In this document: positions 8,374-16,071 of the stretch, in pieces
Numbering within the stretch: the first letter of the stretch is position 1
Layout: every line of letters begins with the position of its first letter
NCBI GenBank assembly: GCA_964492425.1
Contig: CAZBKB010000017.1
Span: forward strand, 1 to 19,375
From: LBZV01 sp000993855
GTDB taxonomy: Bacteria; Patescibacteriota; Microgenomatia; Curtissbacterales; GWA2-41-24
DNA length: 19,375 bases
Direction of reading: 5' to 3'
Program-made: the position numbers and the translations under genes
Notes under the pieces: generated by a model
What the model saw: the letters and a program-made list of their open reading frames with translations, nothing else
Told to the model about the DNA's origin: nothing
The model's database searches: none

Positions 8374-8380
8374 AAATAAT

Positions 8381-10354
8381 ATGACTAACCTATATACTAT
8401 TTTTCACGGAAATCTTCAGTTTTCTTCAATCCCCAAAAAGGCATATAGAAATGTAATCAGTAATTGTTACTGGCCGTTAATTGAAATACTGGAGAAAAAT
8501 GAAAGATTAAAATTTGGGATTGAATTTAGCGGTCTTACTCTTCTGGAAATCGACAAGCTTGATAAGAAATTTTTAGAGAAGATTAAAAAATTAATTAAAG
8601 AAGAGAGACTTGAGTTTATTGGCTCGTCATACACCCAAGCAATCTTCCCTTTAATTCCCTATGAAGTCAATTTAAAAAATCTGGAATTAGGTATAAAAGT
8701 TTATAAAGAAATCCTCGGCTTTGTTCCTAAAATTTTTTATGTTAATGAACAAACATTTTCCGATGGAATTATAGATGTATACCAAGAATCTGGTATAGAA
8801 AACATTATTGTTGATTTTGACACAACAGCAGAAGACGTGCGTCTTGATAAATCTTTAATGTACTCTCCTGCAAAAATTAAAAATCAAAATGGGAAGGAAA
8901 TAAATGTAATTTGGAACAGTTCTATTGCTTTTCAAAAATTACAAAGGTACATTTTTGATGAAATTTCTTATGAAGATTATAGAAACTATTTATCTTCTCG
9001 AATCACAGAAAGTAGAGAAGGTTCCTTATGCCTCTATGGAGGAGATTGGGAAGTGTTTGGTTTTTCACCAAAAGGAATATACAGAAATTACAGAGGTGAT
9101 TTTAAAAAAATATCTGATTTATTTAATACTCTTTCAAGAGATAAAAAAATAGCCTTCGTTCTCCCCCATCAATTAGTCGGTGAAAAAATAACCGAACCGG
9201 CAATTAAACTTACGGATTTTGCGGACCCTATCCTTTGCAAAAAGCAGGAAAAATACAACGTATCCCGCTGGGCTTTGGCCGGAAAAAACACAATCTTTAG
9301 AAACACTCAATGCTTCAAGTTGTTTAAAGATATTAACTTTCTTAAAGATAAAGGTGCTGATAAAAAAATTATTGATAAATTGAGAAAAAATCTAGTTGTT
9401 CTCTGGGGCAGCGATTACCGGACAAACACTACAAAGGATAAAAACGAAGAGTACAAGAGCCTTTACTTAGGAACAGAAAGGCTCGTTAAAAAACACTTAA
9501 TTGCGAATCAGGCTTTTCCAGTAGACAGAAATCTTAACAAAGATAAACTACAATTACTTCCTGAAGATGGCAATATAGAGACAAAGAGCACTAGGCTAAC
9601 CTTAGACTGGCGCAAAGGGGCAACAATTAAAGAATTGACTTTTCCAAAAATTTTCCCTAAAAAACTGGCAGGGCTAGTGCCTCACGGCCATTTTCAAAAC
9701 CCTAAACTTTCGCCGGACTGGTTTTCCAGCTATTGTGTGTTTGAAGCAGAAGGAGATAAAAAATACACCGACCTCTCCTCTACTGAAATCTTTGTGGATG
9801 AAAAATCAGACAAAGGCAGTATTCAGGTAATGGCCAAAATTAAAACACAAATCTGCGATATTGAAAAAATTTATAAAGTTCATAAAAATGAATCTAGGGT
9901 CGATCTTAGATATATTTTTAACTTTAAAAAAATCGGCTTAAAATCGGCAAGAATCGGCAGTATTACTTTTGACCCTCAAAATTTTGACAAGAAAGACTTT
10001 TGGTATTCTACCGTTAACGGCGGATCAGAAAGAGAATTGTATAACATGAATGACAAATCACTCGCTCAGGAAGAACTAATTTCTTTTAGGATTTCCAGCC
10101 GCGGATGTTTGGGGGCAACAGAGGAGTGGGTTGCAGCAGGCGATAAGGATAAGGGACTACTAGTGAGCTGGGATAGCAGCGAAATTGCAAGTAATCCAAT
10201 TGTGCATTTTGAAAATACTCCTCAAGGTTTGTACGGGCAAATCCATCATTCTATTGCCGAATCGGACGAAACTGGATTTCCTGTCTTTAAAGATCAAGTC
10301 GTTTTCACAATTTCTATTGTAGGTATTCAATCCAAAGACACTCTCTCCAGGTAA
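8381..10354 (+). CDS. Glycoside hydrolase family 57-like protein (4-alpha-glucanotransferase/amylase type)
   Basis: A 657-residue protein that follows the GH57 layout. The N-terminal start FHGNLQF (8-14) stands for the HxNQP region, then FGIEFSG (45-51) and the FIGSSYTQAIFPLIP region 2 (79-93). FYVNEQTF places Glu123 as nucleophile candidate, and LYGGDWEVFG places Asp222 as acid/base. The C-terminal half (about 390-650) is a beta-rich domain like DUF1926. Size and the Glu123 position agree with Thermococcus litoralis 4-alpha-glucanotransferase (659 residues, Glu123). There is no signal peptide, so it acts in the cytosol, presumably on alpha-glucan or a related alpha-glycoside. It follows the ATP-grasp gene by 7 bases and overlaps the convergent membrane gene by 28 bases at its 3' end. 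The precise activity is open. Confidence 0.85.
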   Translation: MTNLYTIFHGNLQFSSIPKKAYRNVISNCYWPLIEILEKNERLKFGIEFSGLTLLEIDKLDKKFLEKIKKLIKEERLEFIGSSYTQAIFPLIPYEVNLKNLELGIKVYKEILGFVPKIFYVNEQTFSDGIIDVYQESGIENIIVDFDTTAEDVRLDKSLMYSPAKIKNQNGKEINVIWNSSIAFQKLQRYIFDEISYEDYRNYLSSRITESREGSLCLYGGDWEVFGFSPKGIYRNYRGDFKKISDLFNTLSRDKKIAFVLPHQLVGEKITEPAIKLTDFADPILCKKQEKYNVSRWALAGKNTIFRNTQCFKLFKDINFLKDKGADKKIIDKLRKNLVVLWGSDYRTNTTKDKNEEYKSLYLGTERLVKKHLIANQAFPVDRNLNKDKLQLLPEDGNIETKSTRLTLDWRKGATIKELTFPKIFPKKLAGLVPHGHFQNPKLSPDWFSSYCVFEAEGDKKYTDLSSTEIFVDEKSDKGSIQVMAKIKTQICDIEKIYKVHKNESRVDLRYIFNFKKIGLKSARIGSITFDPQNFDKKDFWYSTVNGGSERELYNMNDKSLAQEELISFRISSRGCLGATEEWVAAGDKDKGLLVSWDSSEIASNPIVHFENTPQGLYGQIHHSIAESDETGFPVFKDQVVFTISIVGIQSKDTLSR

Positions 10355-11937
10355 AAATTCCCGTCATAATCCTTTTTAACCAAATAATCTAACTTAAACT
10401 TCAGTATTTTGTTGTTTTCGCTTTCAACACAACTTTTGACACCTTCTGTAAATAAAGAATTATCTTTTTGCCACGCCTGGAATCCTAAACCGTATGTTAC
10501 CAATGGATTAACACTGTTATCGGTAATGCTAGAACCGTCAATTGATACCAGATCACAAATCCTTTTAAGCTGTTCGTCTGTCTGTACATTTGTTTTGTTT
10601 CCCGGAGCAAGATATACCCATCTGCCTGTAAGGCCTGTAATGTATCTGCTGATCTGGGGATCTATTGAGCCGATAACTGCATTTTTGGGTGTATTTGATT
10701 TAATATTATTTGTTAATTCGTAAATATCTTTATCAACCTTTAACTGCTGTCCGTACTCTCTTATCCAATCAATTTGTTTAAATAAACCAACGCCTAATAT
10801 TGATACTGCTGTTACAATCCATAAAATATTGCTGTGTTTAAAATTGATATGTTTTAACCATTTTTGCAGAAGCAAAAGAATTGCTAATGTAGACAGTGGG
10901 GCAAGAGTCCTGGAGATAAAATGGTCTGCTTCCAAGTTTCTTCCAAGAATTATCTGGTGACCGTCTACCAAAATGGCTGCGGAGAAGATAAAAATTGCAA
11001 GTACCTTGAAGAGTTCGCTTTTCCCCTTAAAAAACCATAAAACTAAAGCAATTAATGCGTACCTGATTTGTACCGGAAATAAAAAGAAGACTGGAAAAGT
11101 TAATCTTTGAAAAATATCTTCCCTGCTAAAAGTGTTACTCACCTGCAAAGTATTTAAAATCCACGGCAGTGAAACGATAGTAATGATAAGTAGTGATTTT
11201 ATAAAAACACCAACATTGTGTTTCTTGAATATCCCCTTGATATACAAAGCAGAGGCTAAAAGTACTGTGGACCCGACATAGGGCATTAAGTAAAAGGATA
11301 AACCCGATAGAAAGCTCCACAAATAAGGAATATTTTCCTTTTTGCTGCGTATGAACAAAGTAGTAACAAATACCATTGCAAATAAATAAATTGAGCTAAT
11401 TTGCGGATAAGGAGTTCGGGATATAAAAAGAGGATTATTTTCTGCTCCTAGTATTTGGGTACCTTCCTTAAATAAATATGGCAATAAAGAAGAAATAAAA
11501 GGAGCAACCGTTACGACTACACAACAAAGGAGAGAAAACCATCGATCGTAATTGTTTTTTCTTAAGCCAAGGTAGATCACAAGAGCTAAAAAAAACGGAA
11601 AAATAAAATCAGAAACAATAAAAGCCGATGATACCGAACCGGTAATTAATGACAAAAAAACTATTGGTAGAATTGCCATTAATTCTCCTGTATATAATGA
11701 CGGGCTCAACCTGTATTCCCAAATATAACTGTCACCGATAATGTTACCTTTTAAAATTTGTTGAACCTTAGCTGCGTAAATGTAAGTCTCTTCATGCATA
11801 TAAGACAGGTTCTGGTTAGTTGTGAACGGAGAGTATTCATTTCTAAATTTGAAGATTCCAAAAATATGGGGTAGGCTTGCTGTCAACCCGATGACTAGTA
11901 TAAATATTAAGGTTAAAATTATTTTAAGGTTTTTCAT
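10327..11937 (-). CDS. Multi-pass membrane protein, GT-C glycosyltransferase-like
   Basis: A 536-residue integral membrane protein with about eleven hydrophobic segments in residues 6-400 and a soluble C-terminal tail of about 140 residues. After the first helix comes a long outer loop with acidic residues HEET (48-51) and YIYAAKVQQILKG. This resembles the first extracytoplasmic loop of GT-C enzymes, where an acidic residue is catalytic and lipid-phosphate-linked sugars are donors. No closer family is recognised. On the minus strand it overlaps the GH57-like gene tail-to-tail by 28 bases. A TATAAT lies only nine bases before its ATG, so it probably has its own leaderless transcript. A polysaccharide membrane protein of unknown function is the cautious alternative. 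Confidence 0.75.
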   Translation of the reverse strand: MKNLKIILTLIFILVIGLTASLPHIFGIFKFRNEYSPFTTNQNLSYMHEETYIYAAKVQQILKGNIIGDSYIWEYRLSPSLYTGELMAILPIVFLSLITGSVSSAFIVSDFIFPFFLALVIYLGLRKNNYDRWFSLLCCVVVTVAPFISSLLPYLFKEGTQILGAENNPLFISRTPYPQISSIYLFAMVFVTTLFIRSKKENIPYLWSFLSGLSFYLMPYVGSTVLLASALYIKGIFKKHNVGVFIKSLLIITIVSLPWILNTLQVSNTFSREDIFQRLTFPVFFLFPVQIRYALIALVLWFFKGKSELFKVLAIFIFSAAILVDGHQIILGRNLEADHFISRTLAPLSTLAILLLLQKWLKHINFKHSNILWIVTAVSILGVGLFKQIDWIREYGQQLKVDKDIYELTNNIKSNTPKNAVIGSIDPQISRYITGLTGRWVYLAPGNKTNVQTDEQLKRICDLVSIDGSSITDNSVNPLVTYGLGFQAWQKDNSLFTEGVKSCVESENNKILKFKLDYLVKKDYDGNFYLERVSLD

Positions 11938-11946
11938 TACTTTTAG

Positions 11947-11952
11947 ATTATA
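11947..11952 (-). promoter_or_regulatory. -10 box of the membrane-protein gene, leaderless layout
   Basis: The minus strand reads TATAAT here, nine bases before the ATG at 11937. Transcription would begin about two to three bases before the start codon. No good -35 hexamer is visible 16-18 bases upstream, so the call rests on the -10 box and its position. Confidence 0.5.
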
Positions 11953-12121
11953 TCCATTTAATACTTGTTAATACTTGCACGAGAGATTAAAAATAGTTAT
12001 TCTTTCTAGATTGTCGAGCCGTAAAAAACGAAAAGAGAAATCATTTAGTGCGTTATACAGCAAAGCACATTGTTGTTTATGATAATGATTACGACAGTAT
12101 AGTCAAAATCCTAAAAAAATA

Positions 12122-12130
12122 TGGTATATT
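12122..12130 (+). promoter_or_regulatory. Possible extended -10 element upstream of the epimerase
   Basis: TGG-TATATT matches an extended -10 (TGn TATAAT) at five of six hexamer positions. No strong -35 is at standard spacing. The ATG at 12159 lies 28 bases downstream, leaving a leader of about 20 bases with a weak AGG at 12150-12152 six bases before the start. It sits in AT-rich sequence outside the GC-rich segment, so the host may supply the promoter. Confidence 0.3.
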
Positions 12131-12158
12131 TTGATCAAGGCTTACACTTAGGCAAAGC

Positions 12159-13220
12159 ATGAAAATTCTCATTACAGGAGCGGCAGGAATGATCGGTAGC
12201 CATGCCGCCGAGTTTTATGCAAAACAGGGCCATACGGTCATTGCTGTGGATAATTTGATGCGCTCCCGACTCTTTAACAGCTCCAAACAATCCGTCGAAT
12301 ACAACTGGCAATACCTTAAGCGCTACCCGCGGGTACGGCGCGTAGTTGGAGACGTGCGAGATTCGGCTCTACTTGCAAGACTCCTCTCGCCAGAGGTCGA
12401 TGCCGTCATCCATGCGGCCGGACAAACAGGAGTTCGTTATTCCCTTGAGAACCCATCCGATGACTTCTCGATCAATGCGCTCGGGACGTTCACGGTGCTG
12501 GAGGCTGTCCGACAACGATGTCCAAAAGCGCGCATGGTCTTTTGTTCGACCAACAAGGTTTACGGGCATGCGATTGACACCATTCCGTTGCGCGAGGAGT
12601 CCACTCGCTATAAATTTGTCGATTACCCGAACGGGATCTCAGAGGAATTCCCTGTGGATCGTACCGCACATACGCCCTACGGCGCGTCTAAATACACCGG
12701 CGACCTCTACGTGCAGGAATATGCCCACACGTACGGCTTGGCGACAGCGGTGTTTAGAATGTCCTGTATTTACGGGACACGACAGTTTGGTTTTGAAGAC
12801 CAGGGCTGGGTCGCGTGGTTTACGATCCGAGCACTGACCGGCCAGCCCATTACGATCTACGGTGACGGTAAACAGGTGCGCGACGTGCTTTTTGTGGAGG
12901 ATCTCATCCAAGCCTACGATTGTTTCCTCCGTGGCAACCTGCCGCATGGAGTTTACAATATGGGAGGAGGCTCCTCGAACACACTTTCGCTACTCGAGCT
13001 GCTCGCCCATCTAGAAGCCCTGGGGCTTACTCGCCCACCTATTGACTTCAAAGGTTGGCGTCTCTTTGATCAAAAGGTCTATATCTCAGACATCCGTAGC
13101 GCCAAGAAGCATCTTCGATGGGGGCCGACCACCTCCGTACGGGTAGGTCTCAAGCGGCTCGTCGAGTGGGCTCGCGAGAATAAGTTCGTTTTCGATGAGC
13201 TGGAGGCACCCCGTGCCTAA
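12159..13220 (+). CDS. NAD-dependent epimerase/dehydratase, CDP-paratose (tyvelose) 2-epimerase-like
   Basis: A 353-residue extended SDR. It has the cofactor loop TGAAGMIG (6-13), VGDVRD (63-68), HAAGQTGVRYSLENP (85-99), catalytic Ser/Thr130-131 in CSTNKVYG, and YGASK with Tyr174 and Lys178. The STNKVYG motif, the insert YPNGISEEFPVD (156-167), YVQEYA, FRMSCIYG, and GDGKQVRDVLFVEDL are the pattern of the CDP-tyvelose 2-epimerase (RfbE) branch rather than plain GalE. Expected activity is C2 epimerisation of a nucleotide sugar with bound NAD. Related subfamilies with other nucleotide sugars share the pattern, so no symbol is assigned. Codon use is GC-rich, unlike the neighbours. The stop lies inside the next gene, an 8-base overlap with the GTG start. 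Confidence 0.88.
   Translation: MKILITGAAGMIGSHAAEFYAKQGHTVIAVDNLMRSRLFNSSKQSVEYNWQYLKRYPRVRRVVGDVRDSALLARLLSPEVDAVIHAAGQTGVRYSLENPSDDFSINALGTFTVLEAVRQRCPKARMVFCSTNKVYGHAIDTIPLREESTRYKFVDYPNGISEEFPVDRTAHTPYGASKYTGDLYVQEYAHTYGLATAVFRMSCIYGTRQFGFEDQGWVAWFTIRALTGQPITIYGDGKQVRDVLFVEDLIQAYDCFLRGNLPHGVYNMGGGSSNTLSLLELLAHLEALGLTRPPIDFKGWRLFDQKVYISDIRSAKKHLRWGPTTSVRVGLKRLVEWARENKFVFDELEAPRA
13202..13206 (+). promoter_or_regulatory. Shine-Dalgarno GGAGG that sets the GT2 start
   Basis: GGAGG lies six bases before GTG at 13213, an ideal spacing. An in-frame ATG at 13195 lies upstream of this site and has no such signal. The GTG start gives the expected MPKLRLPLVSIVIPAMNE N-terminus of GT2 enzymes. This is the only strong Shine-Dalgarno I see in the window. 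Confidence 0.75.
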
Positions 13221-13941
13221 ACTCCGTTTGCCACTTGTTTCCATTGTCATTCCGGCCATGAACGAAGCGGAGAATCTGAGCCCCCTTCTTCGGGAGCTCA
13301 AAGCAACGATCACCTCGATCCCGGATTATCGGTTTGAAGTGATCGTTGTCAATGACCACTCCAAGGATCGTACGGCTGAAGTCGGCCGGAAAGCCGGCGC
13401 TACTGTTCTTTCGAATCGACGGATGCCCGGAAAAGGAAATGCGCTCATAACAGGATTTGAGAAGACTAAGGGTTTGACCATTATAATGATGGATGCGGAC
13501 CGTTCGCATCGGCCAGAAGACATTCCGAAGTTTCTCGAGCACCTTCAAAAGGGGCACGGGCTAGTCGTCGGTTCACGAACACTTGGGGGAAGTGACGAAT
13601 ACACGGCACTACGGATGCTCGGAAATGTCATTCTCTCGACAGTTTTTCGCGCCCTCACTGGTGTGACCACGACGGACGTCCTCAACGGCTACAAAGCCTT
13701 CCGCCGGGAATTATTCGATCGCTACCGTTACCGATGCAAAGAATTTGAGATCGAAATCGAGTTGATGATCAATACGTTGAGGCAAGGTTGGACTATCGGG
13801 GAATTTGCCTGCCACGAACGCAGCAGGGGCGCCGGCGAAGCGAAGTCCAAGATCGTACGGCACGGTTTGCGCTTTCTCTGGGCCATCATCAAACTCTCGG
13901 CCATCTACCGGCTGGAGAAACCCTTTGCCCGAAAGCGCTGA
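13213..13941 (+). CDS. Family 2 glycosyltransferase, polyprenyl-phosphate sugar synthase (DPM1-like)
   Basis: A 242-residue GT-A enzyme from the GTG start; an ATG 18 bases upstream would add six residues but lacks a ribosome site. Visible motifs are VSIVIPAMNEAENL (9-22), VIVVNDHSKD (43-52), GKGNAL (73-78), the metal-binding DAD (94-96), VVGSR, and NGYKAFRR, which is typical of dolichol/undecaprenyl-phosphate mannosyltransferase-like proteins. It lacks C-terminal membrane helices apart from one weak hydrophobic stretch (LWAIIKLSAIY). The likely reaction is transfer of a sugar from a nucleotide donor to a polyprenyl phosphate at the inner face of the membrane. The flanking GT-C-like membrane genes could use that product. 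It overlaps the epimerase by 8 bases and shares its GC-rich composition. Confidence 0.88.
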   Translation: MPKLRLPLVSIVIPAMNEAENLSPLLRELKATITSIPDYRFEVIVVNDHSKDRTAEVGRKAGATVLSNRRMPGKGNALITGFEKTKGLTIIMMDADRSHRPEDIPKFLEHLQKGHGLVVGSRTLGGSDEYTALRMLGNVILSTVFRALTGVTTTDVLNGYKAFRRELFDRYRYRCKEFEIEIELMINTLRQGWTIGEFACHERSRGAGEAKSKIVRHGLRFLWAIIKLSAIYRLEKPFARKR

Positions 13942-14042
13942 ATCGCACCCAGGATTCTAGCGTTAGTTCTCCGTTTTCGACGTACAAAGATATGAAGGAA
14001 TAAATTACAGAATGAGTAAGAAATACGGACAAATCATTAGCA
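13942..14042. other. Junction between GC-rich segment and AT-rich sequence
   Basis: Composition falls back to AT-rich within about 40 bases of the GT2 stop. No hairpin with a T-run, no insertion-sequence end and no clear promoter for the following gene is seen. A plus-strand frame is open from 13967 to TAA at 14051-14053 (28 codons, last part MSKKYGQIISNEY from an ATG at 14012). It overlaps the next gene's start. I recognise no family and regard it as a possible remnant only. Confidence 0.4.
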
Positions 14043-15380
14043 ATGAATACTAAAAAGCCTTTTTCTTTTATTATAGTCTCATTCATTTTAATTTGTATTA
14101 TTTGGAGCATATTAATACCACCTTTCGAAGCCCCAGATGAAAGCGGGCACTATGGTTATGTAAGTTTTATCCTCAATAACAGTTCCCTTCCTAAACCACC
14201 ATATTCATGGAACGAGGGTGGAAGTCTTTATCAACCCCCTTTATATTATTTAATGTTATCTCCTATTTTAAAAACTTTTGGCAAATTAAATTATGATAAT
14301 GGGTTGAGGCCAAATCCAAAGTGGGTTGAAAATAGGTTCCAAGTGGCAAATGCGTTTATAGGTTCTTTTAAGGAATCCATTTTTTCAAAGAACTCCAATA
14401 TTAGGGTTGTATATTTGCTTAGATTTGTCTCCATTTTACTGGCTACTGTAACAGTATTTTTTACCTTTAAACTTGCTTCTCTTATTTTTTTAAAACACAA
14501 AAATCTGGTAATTTTTTCAACCTTATTAGTTGCCTTTAACCCTCAGTTTATTTTTCATTCTTCCGCCATAACTAATGATAATTTGGCAATTTTGTTAACA
14601 ACTTTGGCAATTTTTTTAATGGTTAAGACAATCAAAGGCGTTAAAATCAATCCCAAAACCGCTCTGGCACTGGGGCTGGTAGTCGGTTTGGCTATAATTA
14701 CTAAACTAAATTTGCTTTTTCTTGTAGTTGTTATCTTTATCTTTTTACTGATGCTTTACAGGGAAAAATATTTGCAAATTCTAAAGACGGGTTTTTTTAT
14801 ATTAGCCGGAATATTAATTAGCGGAGGCTGGTATTTCTATTTGAACCTAAGTCGATATGGTGAACCTTTCGGAATATCAGCCCAGACCGAAATGTTCGCG
14901 GTTTTTGCAAACAGGAATACCGGGTACCACTTATTAAACGATGTACTTTTATTTTTTATGGCATCATTCCAGACTTACTGGGGAATGTTTGGCTGGTATA
15001 ACATATATATGCCTCAAGCCTATTACTTGTTAATTTTATCAGTTATTTTATTTTCAATGTGGGGACTTTGGAATTACTTTAAGGAGAATATTAAAACCAT
15101 ATTTAAAACTACCCTTGATAAACAACTATTAATTCTTCTTTTATCCATTTTTATACTTTGGGGTTCTATGCTGCTAACTTTCCTTAAATACCCCGTTGTA
15201 AGTAATGGAAGGTTTCTTTTCCCAACAATTGCTCCTTTTGCCATTTTAATGGTTTTCGGAGTTAAAAAATATTTATTAAAATTTAACCTCGAAAACAAAC
15301 ACATAAATTTACTGGCTATTGGCGGATTCCTAATTAATATTTTAATTTTGTTTATAATAATTCTCCCTAAGTATCAATAA
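14043..15380 (+). CDS. DUF2142/GT39-like polytopic membrane glycosyltransferase
   Basis: A 445-residue integral membrane protein with about ten to eleven hydrophobic segments. After the first helix comes PPFEAPDESGHYGYV (26-40), with the PDExxH pattern (Asp32, Glu33, His36) of DUF2142 and related GT-C proteins. In these the acidic pair sits in the first outer loop at the catalytic site. The loop continues with LYQPPLYYL, and later FNPQFIFHSSAITND matches the family's second conserved stretch. Such proteins use polyprenyl-phosphate sugars to glycosylate outside the membrane. There is no Shine-Dalgarno, and AT-rich codon use resumes here. A methyltransferase gene starts two bases after its stop. 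The donor and acceptor are unknown. Confidence 0.82.
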   Translation: MNTKKPFSFIIVSFILICIIWSILIPPFEAPDESGHYGYVSFILNNSSLPKPPYSWNEGGSLYQPPLYYLMLSPILKTFGKLNYDNGLRPNPKWVENRFQVANAFIGSFKESIFSKNSNIRVVYLLRFVSILLATVTVFFTFKLASLIFLKHKNLVIFSTLLVAFNPQFIFHSSAITNDNLAILLTTLAIFLMVKTIKGVKINPKTALALGLVVGLAIITKLNLLFLVVVIFIFLLMLYREKYLQILKTGFFILAGILISGGWYFYLNLSRYGEPFGISAQTEMFAVFANRNTGYHLLNDVLLFFMASFQTYWGMFGWYNIYMPQAYYLLILSVILFSMWGLWNYFKENIKTIFKTTLDKQLLILLLSIFILWGSMLLTFLKYPVVSNGRFLFPTIAPFAILMVFGVKKYLLKFNLENKHINLLAIGGFLINILILFIIILPKYQ

Positions 15381-15381
15381 T

Positions 15382-16071
15382 ATGAGCAAGATAGAGGAAT
15401 TAAGCCTAGAATTAATAAGTAAAGCAAATAATTACAATAAGTGGGTATACGAAAATATGAAACCTTACTTAAAATCCCCTGTTCTGGAAGTCGGCAGCGG
15501 CATTGGGACAATTACAAGCTACATAGCCAAAAACAATAAAGTAATTGCAACTGATGTTAGCAAAAAATATGTTTCGTTTTTAAAAAAAAGATTCGTAAAA
15601 AGAAAAAACTTTCTTGGAGCAAAACAACTTGATTTAACAAAAGTTTATAAAATTGGTAAATTCAAAACCGTAGTTTGTACTAACGTACTTCATCATGTAA
15701 AAGACGACGAAGCAGCAATTGGCAACATTCACAAATACTTAGAAAAGGAAGGTTTAGTTTTTGTCCAAGAGCCTGCCCATATGCTTCTTTTTGGGTCTTT
15801 AGACAAGGCACAGAATCATTTCAGAAGATATTCTAAAGAAACTTTAGCGAAAAAATTCAGAAAAAAGGATTTTAAAATAAAAAAAGTTTTTTACGGAAAC
15901 AGCATGGGCGCTTTAGGTTGGTTTCTTAATTCGAGAATATTAAATAAAAAAGAAATCAATCCAGACTCTATAACTTTTATAGACAAAATTTTCCCATTTA
16001 CATCATCTATAGAAAAAATTATCCCGCTGCCACTAGGTCTTTCTGTATTTTTAATCGCAGAAAAAAGGTGA
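15382..16071 (+). CDS. Class I SAM-dependent methyltransferase
   Basis: A 229-residue methyltransferase. SAM motif I is VLEVGSGIG (34-42), strand 2 ends in ATDVS (56-60), and TNVLHHVKDDEAA follows strand 4. The HFRRYSKETL segment (about 146-155) is typical of a subgroup often found beside membrane glycosyltransferases in polysaccharide clusters. It starts one base after the preceding stop. Its TGA overlaps the GTG of the next gene (GTGA). The probable role is methylation of a lipid-linked or free sugar intermediate; the acceptor cannot be read from the sequence. Confidence 0.87.
   Translation: MSKIEELSLELISKANNYNKWVYENMKPYLKSPVLEVGSGIGTITSYIAKNNKVIATDVSKKYVSFLKKRFVKRKNFLGAKQLDLTKVYKIGKFKTVVCTNVLHHVKDDEAAIGNIHKYLEKEGLVFVQEPAHMLLFGSLDKAQNHFRRYSKETLAKKFRKKDFKIKKVFYGNSMGALGWFLNSRILNKKEINPDSITFIDKIFPFTSSIEKIIPLPLGLSVFLIAEKR

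Larger units (their letters stand above)
11938..12158. other. Divergent intergenic region with promoters and an open stub
   Basis: This is the largest gap in the window (221 bases), between the divergent membrane gene and the epimerase. It holds the minus-strand -10 box at 11947-11952 and a plus-strand TGGTATATT element at 12122-12130. A plus-strand frame is open from after a TAG near 11995 to TGA at 12132-12134. With GTG at 12048 as start this would encode 28 residues (beginning MRYTAKHIVVYDNDYDS). The peptide looks protein-like in its last part, but I recognise no family. It could be a small gene, a remnant of a broken gene, or chance. Confidence 0.45.
12159..13941. other. GC-rich two-gene segment, probable horizontal acquisition
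   Basis: Composition changes abruptly at both ends. Four 60-base lines I counted inside gave about 43, 48, 60 and 63% G+C; one flanking line gave 30%. Codons ending in C or G (CTC, GGC, CGC, GTC) are common here and rare in every neighbour. The two genes overlap by 8 bases and the second uses a GGAGG-led GTG start, unlike the surrounding genes. I found no insertion sequence, integrase, inverted repeat or target duplication at the edges, so the mechanism is unknown. A chimeric assembly is the alternative. Confidence 0.75.

Noticed and set aside
13195..13212. ATG at 13195 as the GT2 start
   Set aside because: It precedes the GGAGG and would add six residues (MSWRHP) not expected in the family; GTG at 13213 has the correct spacing.
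13150..13557. 135-codon minus-strand open frame opposite the epimerase/GT2 junction
   Set aside because: GC-rich sequence opens antisense frames by chance; the plus-strand GT2 motifs and ribosome site are decisive.
13942..14042. Insertion-sequence end or target duplication at the edge of the GC-rich segment
   Set aside because: I compared this stretch with 12000-12158 and found no convincing direct or inverted repeat, and there is no transposase.
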